Origin: Thermothelomyces thermophilus ATCC 42464
Lineage: Eukaryota; Ascomycota; Sordariomycetes; Sordariales; Chaetomiaceae
Assembly: GCF_000226095.1 (NCBI RefSeq)
Contig: NC_016474.1
Span: forward strand, 1,302,001-1,366,000
Direction: 5' to 3'
Length of the DNA stretch: 64,000 nucleotides
Shown here: positions 46,968 through 57,589 of the stretch, one piece after another
Numbering within the stretch: position 1 is the first letter of the stretch
Layout of the letters: the number at the start of each line of letters is the position of its first letter
The notes under the pieces: model-generated
The model's input: only the letters and a program-made list of their open reading frames with translations
Told to the model about the DNA's origin: nothing
Databases searched by the model: none
Position numbers and translations under genes: made by a program

Positions 46968-47805
46968 TTACACCTTCTCCTCCTTGAGGCCGTGCTTCCA
47001 GTAGGTGAAATACGGCGTGGTACCGTCCTCGCGGTAGTTGAGGAGAACGACCCTGCCGAGATTTAGTATCGCCAGCTATTCGGGTAAGGATGGAAGAAAG
47101 GTACTTACATGCCGTCGATGTTCATGGACTCTCCAGTGAAGAACTCGTAGTCCTTGAAGTTGGCAACGATCTTCTTGGCATAAGCGCTGGCCTTGGACTC
47201 GAAGTCCTTGACCTCCTCCTCCGACTTGCCGGCCTCTTGGAGCTTGGTCTTGACCGTCTTCATGTAGCCTACGGCGCGCGTCCCGGTTAGCAGTATTCTG
47301 GCAAACCCATCGAGGAATGCCATTTACCCTTCAGGTGGGTCAGGTATGACTTCTTGTCGAACGAGGTCGACTGGAGGAGGTGAGAGTGGACAACGTTGAT
47401 AACCCTCTCTTCGCCGTCCTCGACACCCTCGTCCTGCTCCTCGGCGCTAGGGTTGGCACCAATGTCTGACCAACACCAGCCGTATTAGCTACCTGTCGAC
47501 AGTTGTTTCGACCACCTCCCCACGCGGGTCGCAAGGCCGTGAGCCTAGGACCGGGTCGTACGCACCAACATCGGCGCCTTTCTTGACGGTGATAAAGGCG
47601 CCATCAACCTCATAGACGACGCCGTCAACTTCCTTGACGTCGAACGAGTCCGAGAAGAGCTCGTCGCCGGAAATGATGTCCTAGCCGCGAATCTCGCGTC
47701 AGTCGAGCTTGTTTTGAGATACACATGGTTTCCGGCGGCTTTGTTGCCGCTAGCTTGTCGCCCGCTTTTCGGGGGAATCTTCTGACTTACCTTGTAAATA
47801 ATCAT
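46968..47805 (-). CDS. TMA19: Translationally controlled tumour protein homologue (TCTP/Tma19)
   Basis: Ribosome-associated, stress-responsive conserved protein. Five exons (47791-47805, 47566-47680, 47328-47465, 47109-47268, 46968-47052) give 170 aa, a normal TCTP length. The first coding exon is only 15 nt (MIIYK). The signature [13 protein letters not shown] follows at once, then [41 protein letters not shown] and the C-terminal [14 protein letters not shown]. Four introns in 0.84 kb make it one of the most interrupted genes here, as is usual for highly expressed translation genes of this group. Every junction keeps frame. Confidence 0.97.
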
Positions 47806-49338
47806 CTTGAATATCTGGTCTGTCTGATCTGGTGATAGGGCAAAGATCGACTGGACGAGGCGGCCGCAAGAGCAGGTGGGCTGGAAAAAAAATTGAGCGG
47901 GGGGCCAAAGAGGGATGAGCAGGGAGGGGTAGGCGGGGCACTGATTCACACTGCAAAGCCATGGGGGGGGAAAGGTTACGGAGTAGGCAAACTGTGCGCC
48001 CCGCCCAGATTCACCAAACGGCTGCACGAAACTGGAATCGAGCCAGGGCAAAAGACCACACAAATCCGTGGCGCCCAGGCTATCTATCTGTCGTAGCAGC
48101 TCAAGTCAAGCGATCGTGGTGTAGCAATGTAATGTTCGTGACTTGTCTTCATGCCACTGCTATTTTTCCTCTTGTTCACCATTGTCTGAATTGGAGATGG
48201 CTGAACCTTTACGAAGTGGCAAGGGCACAGGGTGTCTGAAAGGGGTTGTGCTCCCTACAGGTGTGCGCCGTATACTACAGTCGCTCTAATAACGCGAATT
48301 TTGCATCCTTGAGTTAGTTATTAGCCACGGTACGGAGTACGTACAGATGCAGGAATTGAACTGTTCCAAGCCTGGTGCTGCTTGGCTTATCAGATCTAAC
48401 CCTAACCCGGCACGTTGATCCTTGGTGGGGCGGGTACGCCGAGGGCCGCAAACTTCCCGCAGCTGACGGGAGGATGCCGGTCGTTCCTGCCAAGACACCA
48501 CTGACCGAATTACCCTTCAGGAGAGAAGCCCAGAAGGGGTACGCTGCCTCATTGAAGCGAAGAAGCTTCAATTGAGTGAGCCTCTGAGGATGTACGTAGT
48601 ACATTGAAGAGTGAAGGAAGGCTAACCCTCCAGATTTATCTCACCGGCCATTGGATGCCACACTCGGTCTCCTGCGGCGCTCCTTCCCTCTATATTGCCT
48701 ACAATTCAGGGTGTACACGCAATAGAGGTGTGGCTGGGGCTAGTACTTAGAGTACTGCATTAGTAAGTCCCTCGCAGATGGTATAGGCCATACCCCGACA
48801 AGGTTGAGCCTATAGCCTATGAAACGAAGCTTTATGCCTACTCTGGGCCTTGAGAGGTGCGCGAAGCGTATACCATAGTCGGCATATTTGACTCGAATGA
48901 CCGTATATCTCTACCATCACCATCTGCCTAGTCCCCGTCGTGAAGTCAGCAGCTAATACAGGACTCAGAGTTGGACGATATTGTGGCAAGCTCTCCATTC
49001 GCTCGCGCGTTCCTGGTCCGCGGAAGCCGGATTCGCCGAAGGGTGGTCCGATGAGTGGCCCGACACTTTTGAGAAGAGCACCCAGGACGGGAAATTGAAT
49101 TTCTGGGCCGTGCAGCAGGATTCATCAGGGTCCTGCATCTTCCCCACTGCCGATCGTCTTTTTCTCTAGCCAGCACCTCCACGACGCTCTTTCACTGTTT
49201 GTACCCTGGCGATCATTCATTCCTGCACGATCGACCGACTCCCGACGCTGTCGCAAGGCAACAAGCCTCTTTGTCGTTTTTGCAGCCAGCAAATACCCGC
49301 CCTGGCTCGACCGCCGCCGACGCCGGTTTCCCAACCTC
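47806..49338. other. Divergent intergenic region between TCTP and sphinganine hydroxylase
   Basis: 1.5 kb with no credible protein gene. TACGGAGTA copies lie at 47977-47985 and 48331-48339. A telomere-like CTAACCCTAACCC lies at 48396-48408. The region right of 49,140 (CT-rich, then CCAGCACCTCC...) is the likely hydroxylase promoter and 5' UTR. Confidence 0.45.
48396..48408 (+). promoter_or_regulatory. Telomere-like CTAACCCTAACCC element
   Basis: Two units of the CCCTAA strand of the TTAGGG repeat, about 590 nt upstream of TCTP. Third and longest of the telobox-like motifs in this window. Confidence 0.4.
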
Positions 49339-50564
49339 ATGATGGCGAACGCAACGATCGCGTCCGATCTGCCGCCGCTTCCGGTCTACGAGGTTCGGCC
49401 AATGCCCGATCTCCTGCCCTTCATATCCGACTTTTGGTTGTCGACCATCATACCACACGTCGCCTACTGGATCGTGTCTCTGATCTTCCACGTTATCGAT
49501 ATCAACGACCTGTTTCCGCAATACCGGCTGCACACGCCCGAGGAGATTACCCAACGCAACTTGGCGTCGCGCTACGAAGTGGCCCGGGATGTCATTATCG
49601 AGCAGATTATCCAGATGACCTCGTCCGCGATTCTCTCGATGACAGAGCCGCGGCAAATGACGGGGATGGAGGATTACGAAGTCGCGGTCTGGGCCACACG
49701 TATCCGGCTGGCCCAGCGCGCACTGCCGACGATCCTGGCGGCACTCGGGCTCAACGCCGCTGCCATCTCTAAGAACATGGCTGCGTCCCACCCATTTATC
49801 GCGGGCGCTCTGGCGGGCGGGCACTACCCGTTCCTCACGACGACGCTCGACGACGTTACCGGGACCGCGGTTCCCGCGTTCGCCACGTGGGAGCTGTTGC
49901 TCGCCAAGGCCATTTACTGGGTAATCATTCCCGCGTTTCAGTTCTGGGTTGCCACTTGCGTCCTCGACACCTGGCAGTACTTCTGGCACCGCGCAATGCA
50001 TGTGAATAAGTGGATGTACAGTACGTTGACCCGCTTTCGCCTTTCTCTCTCTCAACATTAAGGATGGGATCAAACTGACCGCTCCCTGCTCCAGCCCACT
50101 GGCACGCCCGCCACCACCGCCTCTACGTTCCCTATGCCTACGGCGCGCTCTACAACCACCCGGTCGAGGGCTTCGTGCTCGACACGCTAGGCGCGGGCAT
50201 CGCGTACAAGGTTGCGAGGCTCACCCCACGCAGCGGGATGGTATTCTTCGTGTTCGGCGCCCTGAAGACGGTCGATGACCATTGCGGTTACGCCCTGCCG
50301 TGGGACCCCCTTCAGCGCATCACGAGCAACAACGCGGCATACCACGACATTCACCACCAGAGCTGGGGCATCAAGACCAACTTCTCGCAGCCGTTCTTTA
50401 CCATGTGGGACCGGTTGCTGGGAACCATGTGGAAGGGAGATACGACGCTCAAGTACGAGCGGGCTCGGGCCGCTGCTGCAGGTAAAGCCTTGAAGAAGCA
50501 GGCAGGAACGGGTGTCAGCAAGCGAGTAAACGGCAAGGCTGAAGCGAAGAGTGATGCCAAGTAA
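49339..50564 (+). CDS. SUR2: Sphinganine C4-hydroxylase (fatty-acid hydroxylase superfamily)
   Basis: Converts dihydrosphingosine to phytosphingosine at the ER. Two exons, 49339-50020 and 50095-50564, give 383 aa. The di-iron histidine boxes are complete: HRAMH (His217, His221), HWHARHH (His229 to His235, made by the splice junction) and HDIHH (His311 to His315). Hydrophobic spans lie near residues 30-55, around 140-170, 190-215 and 250-275. The conserved segments WQYFWHRAMH, RHHRLYVPYAYGALYNHPVEGF, DDHCGYALPWDP and TNFSQPFFTMWDRLLGT match Sur2-type enzymes. The extension between residues 70 and 150 is longer than in yeast Sur2. The Lys/Ala-rich C-terminus may be an ER-retention tail. Met2 is an equally good start. 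Confidence 0.94.
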
Positions 50565-51529
50565 TTTTGGATTCGTCTCTCTGTTCAAGATTCGGGGAGC
50601 CATTCGGTGCCACTTGGCTGGGCCGGATGTGAGACACGGAAGGGCTCCCATCCTGTATAGTGTTCTCTGTCTTGGGAAGACACGACAGACGAGAGCTGAT
50701 TTTGGATGCGCTACCGAGAACTGGTTTTGACAGAAACATCGGCGAAACGAGGTCAGGTATCGAGCAGGGGAGAAGGGGGCGGGGCGTTCTGCGTTGCGTT
50801 GGCTTTCTTCGGTTTGCAACATCACACAATTACTCCTCTCCTTCTTCGATCCCGTTTTACCCCCTTTCCCCTCGACGAGACTCGAGCGCAACTGGGGGCT
50901 GGAAAGCAGTTCTCCATCTCGGCATTGCGAAAGACGAAAGACATCAAGAACGCCACGTACATATGGGCACCTCAGTGTCAGGATGAAACCCGGGGAGATG
51001 ACGATGATGTACGGCTGCATCTCCTAACCTGTATATGAGGATGGGAGGAGAGTAATCAGGTCATGACCAAGTGAAAGGAGCGTCGCAGGGCGGGTGGGAG
51101 GTGACTAATGCTCGCTTACTTTTTGCACCCAAGTTGCACTAATGCTCAAACCATCAATACTTAATGATAATACTATTCTTATTCTTGCCTTGCCTCGTGT
51201 TCTTTCTCTCTGACCCTATCCTATTTTCTTTGAAAATTCATGGCCTGCCGCGTGTGATGGTCATGGCCCAGGACGGCTGAGGGTGGTGGTAATACTTAAT
51301 ATCATCGAATAAATGCTGTGCGGCAGGTGTAAACATGTTTCCATGCTACGATCGGTAGGACATTTCACCTCTGTTTCCGAACGGATTTTCCACTCTTCTC
51401 TCTTTTCTTTACCTTTATTTACCTTAACTGAGGGATGGAGTGAATAATTACTGGATTGGTGCTTGATATTCTTAGCGCACCTTCCTGCTTTGGAAATCAG
51501 CCCTAGAACTGCGGCGCATCCTCCGTCGA
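50565..51529. other. Intergenic region downstream of sphinganine hydroxylase
   Basis: 3' flank and unassigned, moderately AT-rich DNA (especially 51,100-51,480). No gene found. Confidence 0.45.
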
Positions 51530-52125
51530 ATACCCAATGAGTATTTCTTTCGGTGCGTCAAAGAGATCGAGGAAAATCGCCGTGTCATCTCTCGTCCCGG
51601 TGTTATGTTGCTTTGTTGTGGCTCAAAACGGCCTCCAGAGGGCCGCTTTTGAGGTTGAACTTTGAGGAGGGCCGCATGTACGGTTGCAATAATTATTACT
51701 ACGCGGCCGTACAGACGAATCCTTCGTGTCGCACGCTGACGGGGCCGAGACCTCGGCCCCGTGGTCTTAATAAGAACAGCAGGTATTCCTGGACCTTCTC
51801 TGCTTATTAAATCAATTCCGAGTCGGAAGTCGGCGTATTGGCCTTTCATCCTGCGACCGGACCGGTTCTGCTACAGCTCGGTGGCTGCAATCAGTACAGC
51901 TCAGAGAGGCTACAAAGGTACGACACCACAGCGGTATTCGCGCCGTGGGCGGCACTCCTAGACCAACTGTTACGGTCTGCAGAAGTAGGTGATAAAAGCG
52001 TTGATTGTTCTAAGTGCCAGAGGCACTTAGAGATGCTATCTAAATACATGTCAACACCCTGGCTCGTTATCCCTGTTGGTGGGTCAGTCGGATCTGACCC
52101 ACAGACAGCCAAATGCTGTAACAGG
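51530..52125. other. Chain of inverted repeats, possible structured RNA or palindromic element
   Basis: Consecutive foldable units are visible. 51622-51653: outer CTCAAAA/TTTTGAG plus CGGCC/GGCCG with one bulge. 51677-51713: TGTACGG/CCGTACA. 51739-51762: 11-bp arms ACGGGGCCGAG/CTCGGCCCCGT with a 2-nt loop. 51767-51810: TTAATAAG/CTTATTAA enclosing CAGG-TATT-CCTG. 51816-51828: TTCCGA-g-TCGGAA. 52009-52031: 10-bp arms TCTAAGTGCC/GGCACTTAGA. 52072-52125: a three-way junction, CCTGTT/AACAGG closing GTGGGTCAG/CTGACCCAC and ACAGC/GCTGT. A 161-codon plus-strand frame (51838-52323) runs through part of it but has no known motif. I do not recognise RNase P, RNase MRP, SRP, U3 or spliceosomal RNAs. Direction of transcription, if any, is unknown. 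Confidence 0.6.
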
Positions 52126-52495
52126 TTCGGTCGTCCTATCCGACGTCCGACTCTTCAAAGATTTGAACCACGGCTAGTTCTCGTCGAACCAACACATTCG
52201 GTGGTATGGCAGGCGGGTCGAGGCCATGGCGGCGCAATGTCATCTTTGATTCTGGCCTGGGATTTGAAAAATGGGGGGAGGGCCGCGACGAGGTTTCTGG
52301 CCGACGAAGCAAACCCTGCCTAATTAGTCCACTCGGGTTTTTGTTAATTAAGCTACAGCACATCATTCTAGACATGGCCTCCAACCTGGGCATGTACATT
52401 TACATATAATTATTGCTTGCTCGTACTTGGAGCCTCTATATTTCCCAGACCACATTCATGGTGTTCGAAATCGCAGCCCCAGACGCGATTACGCA
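52126..52495. other. Intergenic, promoter of the fusion gene
   Basis: Between the palindrome chain and the fusion gene. A short T5 run lies near 52,340. Likely 5' UTR or promoter; no gene. Confidence 0.4.
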
Positions 52496-54630
52496 ATGGT
52501 CCGACCTTACGACCCGACCTTGACGGAAACCGCAGTCCGAGTAGACCCTCGAGACTCGAGGGAATACGCCGGCAACCAAGAAGCGTCTCCCCTCTATGAC
52601 ATATGCCACCACCCGGAGAAGTACACTAACGTGCGGTATTTCGATCGGGAGATGGTTGTGCTCGACGATGCGAACGCAAAGGTATTACCTAACCTGCTCG
52701 CCTACACTTCTTTTCTTCTTCGCCTTCTCAAATCCGGCTTCACTGACACTCGAGGATCAACGCCGTTTGATGCAGTCACCCGACCACGTCATCCTCATGC
52801 CGCGAGACACGTCAATCAAAGAGATGGCCTGCTTGAAGACCAAACACCTTCCGCTGCTGTATCGATTCCGCGACCAAGCGCACAGGGAGATCGAGCGCAT
52901 GATGCGGGTCGATCCCGGGAGGATCCCGATGTTTCGGGTCGGCTTCCACACGATACCCAGCCTCTTCCCCCTCCACTGCCACGTGCACGACTGCTCCCTC
53001 AGCACCGACAAGATGTTCCATGCCCGGCACTGGAAGGTCAACTTCTCCAACATGTTCGTCGCCTTGGACAGGGTCATCGAGGAGATCGAACGGACCGGGC
53101 GGATCGAGGTGGATGCCGACGCCTACAGGCACGACTGGCGGACCAGGCCGATCCGCTGCCCGGTGTGTCCCGGCCGGCAACCCCAGTGGGAGGCCGACAT
53201 CACCGAGCTCGCCGCCCACTGGCGCCGACACGTCGACGAGTGGAAGTCCGGCCGGGCCCCGCTCCCGCCCAACGTCACGCCGGCAAGGCTTTGGGAGCCG
53301 TCGTACCCGGTCATCTTGACCACCCGGAGGCGCTCCGGCTTCCTGGGTCTCCTCGGCGATGAGCTGGACCACTTGAAGGCAGAGTTCCCGGGGCTCGAGA
53401 TCCACTCCTACTACACAGACGAGTGGCCACGGATCCCCAAGTACGTGCTCGACAAGACCACCGTCTACCTCTCGGCGGCTGAGCTGCCGCCGCCCGGGTA
53501 CAGCCTCCCGCGGCTCGAATGGGTCCACCTCGGCTCCTCGGGGCTCGACCTGCTCGCGGCGCACCCGTACAACACCCACCACCATCGCGGCCTCCGCGTG
53601 ACCTCGAGCACGGGCTCCGGCTCCGAGGCCGTCGCCGAGTGGGTGCTGATGAACACCATGTTCCTGACCCGCCGCATGGGCGCCGCGCTCCGGAACCAGG
53701 CCGGGCGCGAGTGGGCGCCTCGGGCGCTGACGGGCTTCCGGACCATCAGCCAGCTGTCGGTCGGCATCGTCGGCTTCGGCTCCATCGGCCGGCACGTCGC
53801 CGAGCGCTTCCTCGCCCTGGGCGCCAGGAAGGTCACCGCCGTCAACACGACCGGCCCGCCCCTGTCGTCGTCGTCATCATCCTCCCCCTGTGGCTACTCG
53901 CGGCTGGGCGAGGTGACGGTCCTTCCTCTCCTCCAACGAGGGGGAGATGGAAAGCCCGAAGCAAGAGGTGGTGGCGGCGACGACGACGACGAAAAGGACG
54001 GCCTGCGTGAGTTCCTCCGCGACCAGGACGTCCTCGTCCTGGCCGCCCCGCTCACGCCGGAGACGCGCGGGCTGATCGGCGGGGCCGAGCTGGCGGCGCT
54101 GCCCCTGGGCGCCGTCGTGCTCAACGTCGCGCGCGGGCCCCTGCTGGACGAGCGCGCCCTGGCCGAGCGCCTCCGGAGCGGGCACCTGGCCGGGGCGGCC
54201 ATCGACGTGGCCGACCAGGAGCCCCTGGATGCGGCGAGTCCCCTCTGGGACGTGCCGAATCTCGTCATCACCCCCCACGTATCCGCTTTCCACAGCAAGG
54301 TAATTAAGCGATGCTTTTCTTCTTTCTTTTGTTTGTTAAACAAGAAACAAGGGAGAAAACCCCAAAAGAATTGAATCAAGTAATATCCGTCAAGTAATAT
54401 CTCCGTCAGATGCTAACCCCACGCGAAACCAGTACAACCAAAACATGCTCGCCATCTTTGAACACAACTTGCGAGCTCACCTCTGCCACAGGCCGGTAAC
54501 GGAAATGAGGAATGTGGTTCAGCTGCCAGTGCCATCCGAGCCGTCGCCGCTAGGCTCGAAATCAAACGCGGCCCCGAAACGACCAACCAAGACCGCGTAT
54601 GCTGTCAAAGAGAGCAGCAGCAAAAACTAG
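52496..54630 (+). CDS. Aprataxin-like HIT/zinc-finger domain fused to D-2-hydroxyacid dehydrogenase
   Basis: Three exons, 52496-52681, 52776-54299 and 54433-54630, give 635 aa. Part one resembles aprataxin/Hnt3, which removes 5'-AMP from aborted DNA ligation ends: DHVILMPRDTSIKEM, FRVGFHTIPSLFPLHCHVHD with the HIT triad His129-x-His131-x-His133 (the last being the expected nucleophile region), HWKVNFSN, and a C2H2 finger Cys190, Cys193, His210, His214. Part two, from about residue 225, is a D-isomer-specific 2-hydroxyacid dehydrogenase. It has the NAD-binding GFGSIG (395-400), the catalytic set Arg515 (NVARG), Glu544 (DVADQEP) and His563 (TPHVSA), then a C-terminal cap (YNQNMLAIFEHNLRAHL). 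No stop, no intron and no Met separate the two parts: the long exon 2 runs straight through. The start could lie further upstream. Confidence 0.85.
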
Positions 54631-57589
54631 AGCAGCGGCGGCGGCAAGTTGATTGGTTAATTATGGCATCATAACGGGACATGTACCCTGAAAAGATTGG
54701 AATTTGGCGGAGTCAGTGGGAAGCGCTGACCCCAAAGACAGACACCAAAGGTGTTACAGCTCAGCCGCCATCTTTCTTTCCCTCTTCTCGATTTTGGGGG
54801 AAGGGCGTGGGCTTCTCGAACGAGTATTTGAACGCTACGTTGGGATGACAGAGCTCGATAAAGAGGAGCGAGACAATTCGCTATGAGGTTGTTCCGTACA
54901 CAGAAATTACAGAATAAGCAGCCATCATTTTTCTATCCCTAGATAGCAATTGCTTACAAGATAGGTAAATGCCTAGTTAGGGAGTGTAGCCCGCCTAGGT
55001 AGGTAATCAAGGTATATCACGGATGGAAACGAATGCTCGCCCAACAATTGCGGCCGCAGCCCGCAAGAAGCAAAAAGCTTTATCGGCCGTGCGCCGCTAA
55101 TATATCGGAAAGAGGGTGAAGATGGACAACCCGGGCGAAAAGTCCGGGATGAAATTGTGATCGTTCCTTGACTCGAGCTGAAAGCAGGCCGCATCCTCGC
55201 AGCCCAGCGCTCCATTGCGGCGACTTTGCATGAGCCAAAGACGAGGTCATTCCGGATGCGGCCATCAGCGAGTTTCTGAGTAAGCCCACCCATTAGTTGT
55301 ATCATTCTCAGCAAGCTGAAATTCCCAAAGCGGCAAGATGAAGCCGGCAAGACAGACACATTCGCAATCAGCTTCGCATGGGTGAGACCATTTCAGCGAA
55401 AAAAAAAGGGGGGGGAGGGGGCGGCCATACTACTACACTACACTAGCCTTACGGCAGGCGCTGATTGGGACAGAAAACGACAGCTGACATGACGAGAAGA
55501 AGGTGCAAGATTTAACACAAAAATGCAATCCGCATCTGGTGATCCGTACTGTGCGACTGTTTGAGCGCCTGCATGTTTTGGCTCGTCATAGCATAGTCGG
55601 ACAGCGTGGTCCAGGAACCCTAACCTGTCGCATTGCAAGAAACAAGGCAGGATTCCATGATTGTTCCAACCCCAAGTTTACACGCAGTACGCAGCACAAA
55701 GCCTTTGAGACCTCGAATCTTGCAATTGGCCAATCAGGATTGCCGGAGGTGAGCGGCTCGCAGAGTGGGTCCTTTGTTTCAGGAACCGGTCTCTCAGTCT
55801 CGCTCACTCATCGTCCCGCGATCATCTGGAATCTCGCCTTTGTGCCCCTGGAAGATGGAGCCGCCATCTCTCATTCTCGAAACCGCTCCACCATGTCATC
55901 ATGTCGAGAATGCGATCACCCCATCTCTGTTTCGGAGACAAGAAGCCCCCCTCAGCTATTTCTCAGCCCTGGACGGGCAATTGCGATAGGAAGAAGGAAG
56001 CAGCCATACACTTGCCGGTCGAGATTTGACAGCTGAACTTCGAACGAATATTCGGAAAACACGTGGATAATTAAACTACTATGTAACCAATCCCATACTC
56101 CGTACAGTACGAAGTGCATTGCTCACTAATTGGTGGTAGTTCCCTCGAGGTTCATCCAGCTGAGGTTACTGCTTGCAACCACTTCGAGACATTGATGCGC
56201 CAGCGCGCAATAGCCCTGTCTAGCTCTCCTTTCTGGAAAGCCATTCGCAAAGCCAATCGTCGTCCTGCACGCGAGCCCACACACATACACACACACACGC
56301 AAACAAACAAACACAGAAAAGGAACATGGTGGGTGGCCGTGCCTGCAGCGCCAGCCGCGTGCGGTCATGCCGATTCGCAGGATTGAACAGTACGGAGTAC
56401 ATGCTGCAGGTACGGATTCGTAGGTATGAACACTTTTGCTGCGCACTTGCGCGGCACAGCCGCTGGCAGGACGAGGTCCTGAGGCCTGAGGAGAATAGGA
56501 CCTCGGGTTGGATGCAGCCGCCCGATTGATCGACTGCACCATCTCCTCGATCGCCCGCGCCCGGCCCGCATGGTTGTAAGTGGTTGCAAGTGGTTGCCAG
56601 GGGCACCCCCGTCCCCGGGCCCTGGGTGAGATGAGCGAGGCATGACGGCGGCCCAGTCCCCAGCCACCGATCCTCCAGTCAGCCCGGTCGATATCCGTCA
56701 TGCCGCTCGATTGTGGCGACAGGGGGCCAACAATGCACGCCTTCGGGCCCTTGCAGCCCCGTACACTCAATAAGGATGACTATTACGGAAGTAATTAGTG
56801 CATGTATGTATTGTACGTATGTACCTCCGTACGGGGTACATACAATGCGGCACGTCATGGACGCTAGTGGTGCGCTAGTGTTTGTATCGCTTGGCGGCCC
56901 CCGAACCCTGCTGGGCGTGGAGAGCCCTGGTTCAACCGAGGGGGAAGGAAATAATGCTCGTCATGACAATCCGCGGGGGGGGGCCGCCATCAGTGCCCAC
57001 CACGCAACTCTGGCGATGGTTAGTGTAGGTTTCGAGATTTCTTTGAAAAGTTGCGCCAAACCCACCCCGTCCCACCACGTCTCTGGACAAGTCGACCCCC
57101 ATCAATCGCGGCACAGCACTGAGTTGGGTGAATTCCTTTCCTGCCTTCGTCGACGACGCCGCAACCAACCTATAGTGTACACTACCGCACCCTGGCTGGG
57201 TCTTGGGGGGGGGCCAGGGGGGGCGCCACCAATTCGAAACGCTCTACCTCTGCGACCTCTGCTGCCGGTCGCTTGCGTGGCTTAAGCGCTGACCACTCAA
57301 TTGGGCGAGCCGTCTCTGTGAGGGCGCTACACCACGGCGCTTCCGAGTGCCTTGTTGACATTCCCATTGGCCGAGACGCCGCAGTTTCAGCCGGAAAAAA
57401 AGGGCTGCCACGTTGGACGCTGCCCTTGTTCCTTCCCTCCATCAGATTCGCGTTCGGGTACTGCCGCCGTTTTGCAGTTCGCTCAAGGCAGCGACACGCC
57501 GGCCGTCCCACTTTATTATAAGACAAAGTTGCTGCGCCTTCCAGGAACTGGTCCGCTGAGGCGCGCCGAGCCCAGGTAAACCGTTCGGC
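54631..57589. other. Long intergenic region (about 3 kb)
   Basis: No credible gene. Contents: TAGGTAGGTA at 54996-55005; AACCCTAACC at 55616-55625; TACGGAGTA words at 56096-56104 and 56392-56400; a CA-rich stretch around 56,280-56,310; G-runs near 56,976 and 57,207. Several frames of 100-214 codons exist on both strands, all compositionally odd and without motifs. Right end is the promoter of the glycogen-binding protein gene. Confidence 0.45.

Noticed and set aside
48396-48408. Telomerase RNA template
   Set aside because: Length fits, but no pseudoknot or junction was found nearby, and the three-way junction at 52 kb lies beyond an intervening gene, so they cannot be one RNA of usual size.
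51838-52323. 161-codon frame across the palindrome chain as a protein gene
   Set aside because: No motif, weak codon bias, and it overlaps several perfect hairpins that are a better explanation for the constraint.
56276-56320. CRISPR-like or satellite repeat
   Set aside because: Only a short CA/CAAA simple repeat; no spaced repeats.
56126-56770. 214-codon minus-strand frame in the long intergenic region
   Set aside because: Low-complexity, crosses a CA-rich stretch and has no homology signal or intron logic.
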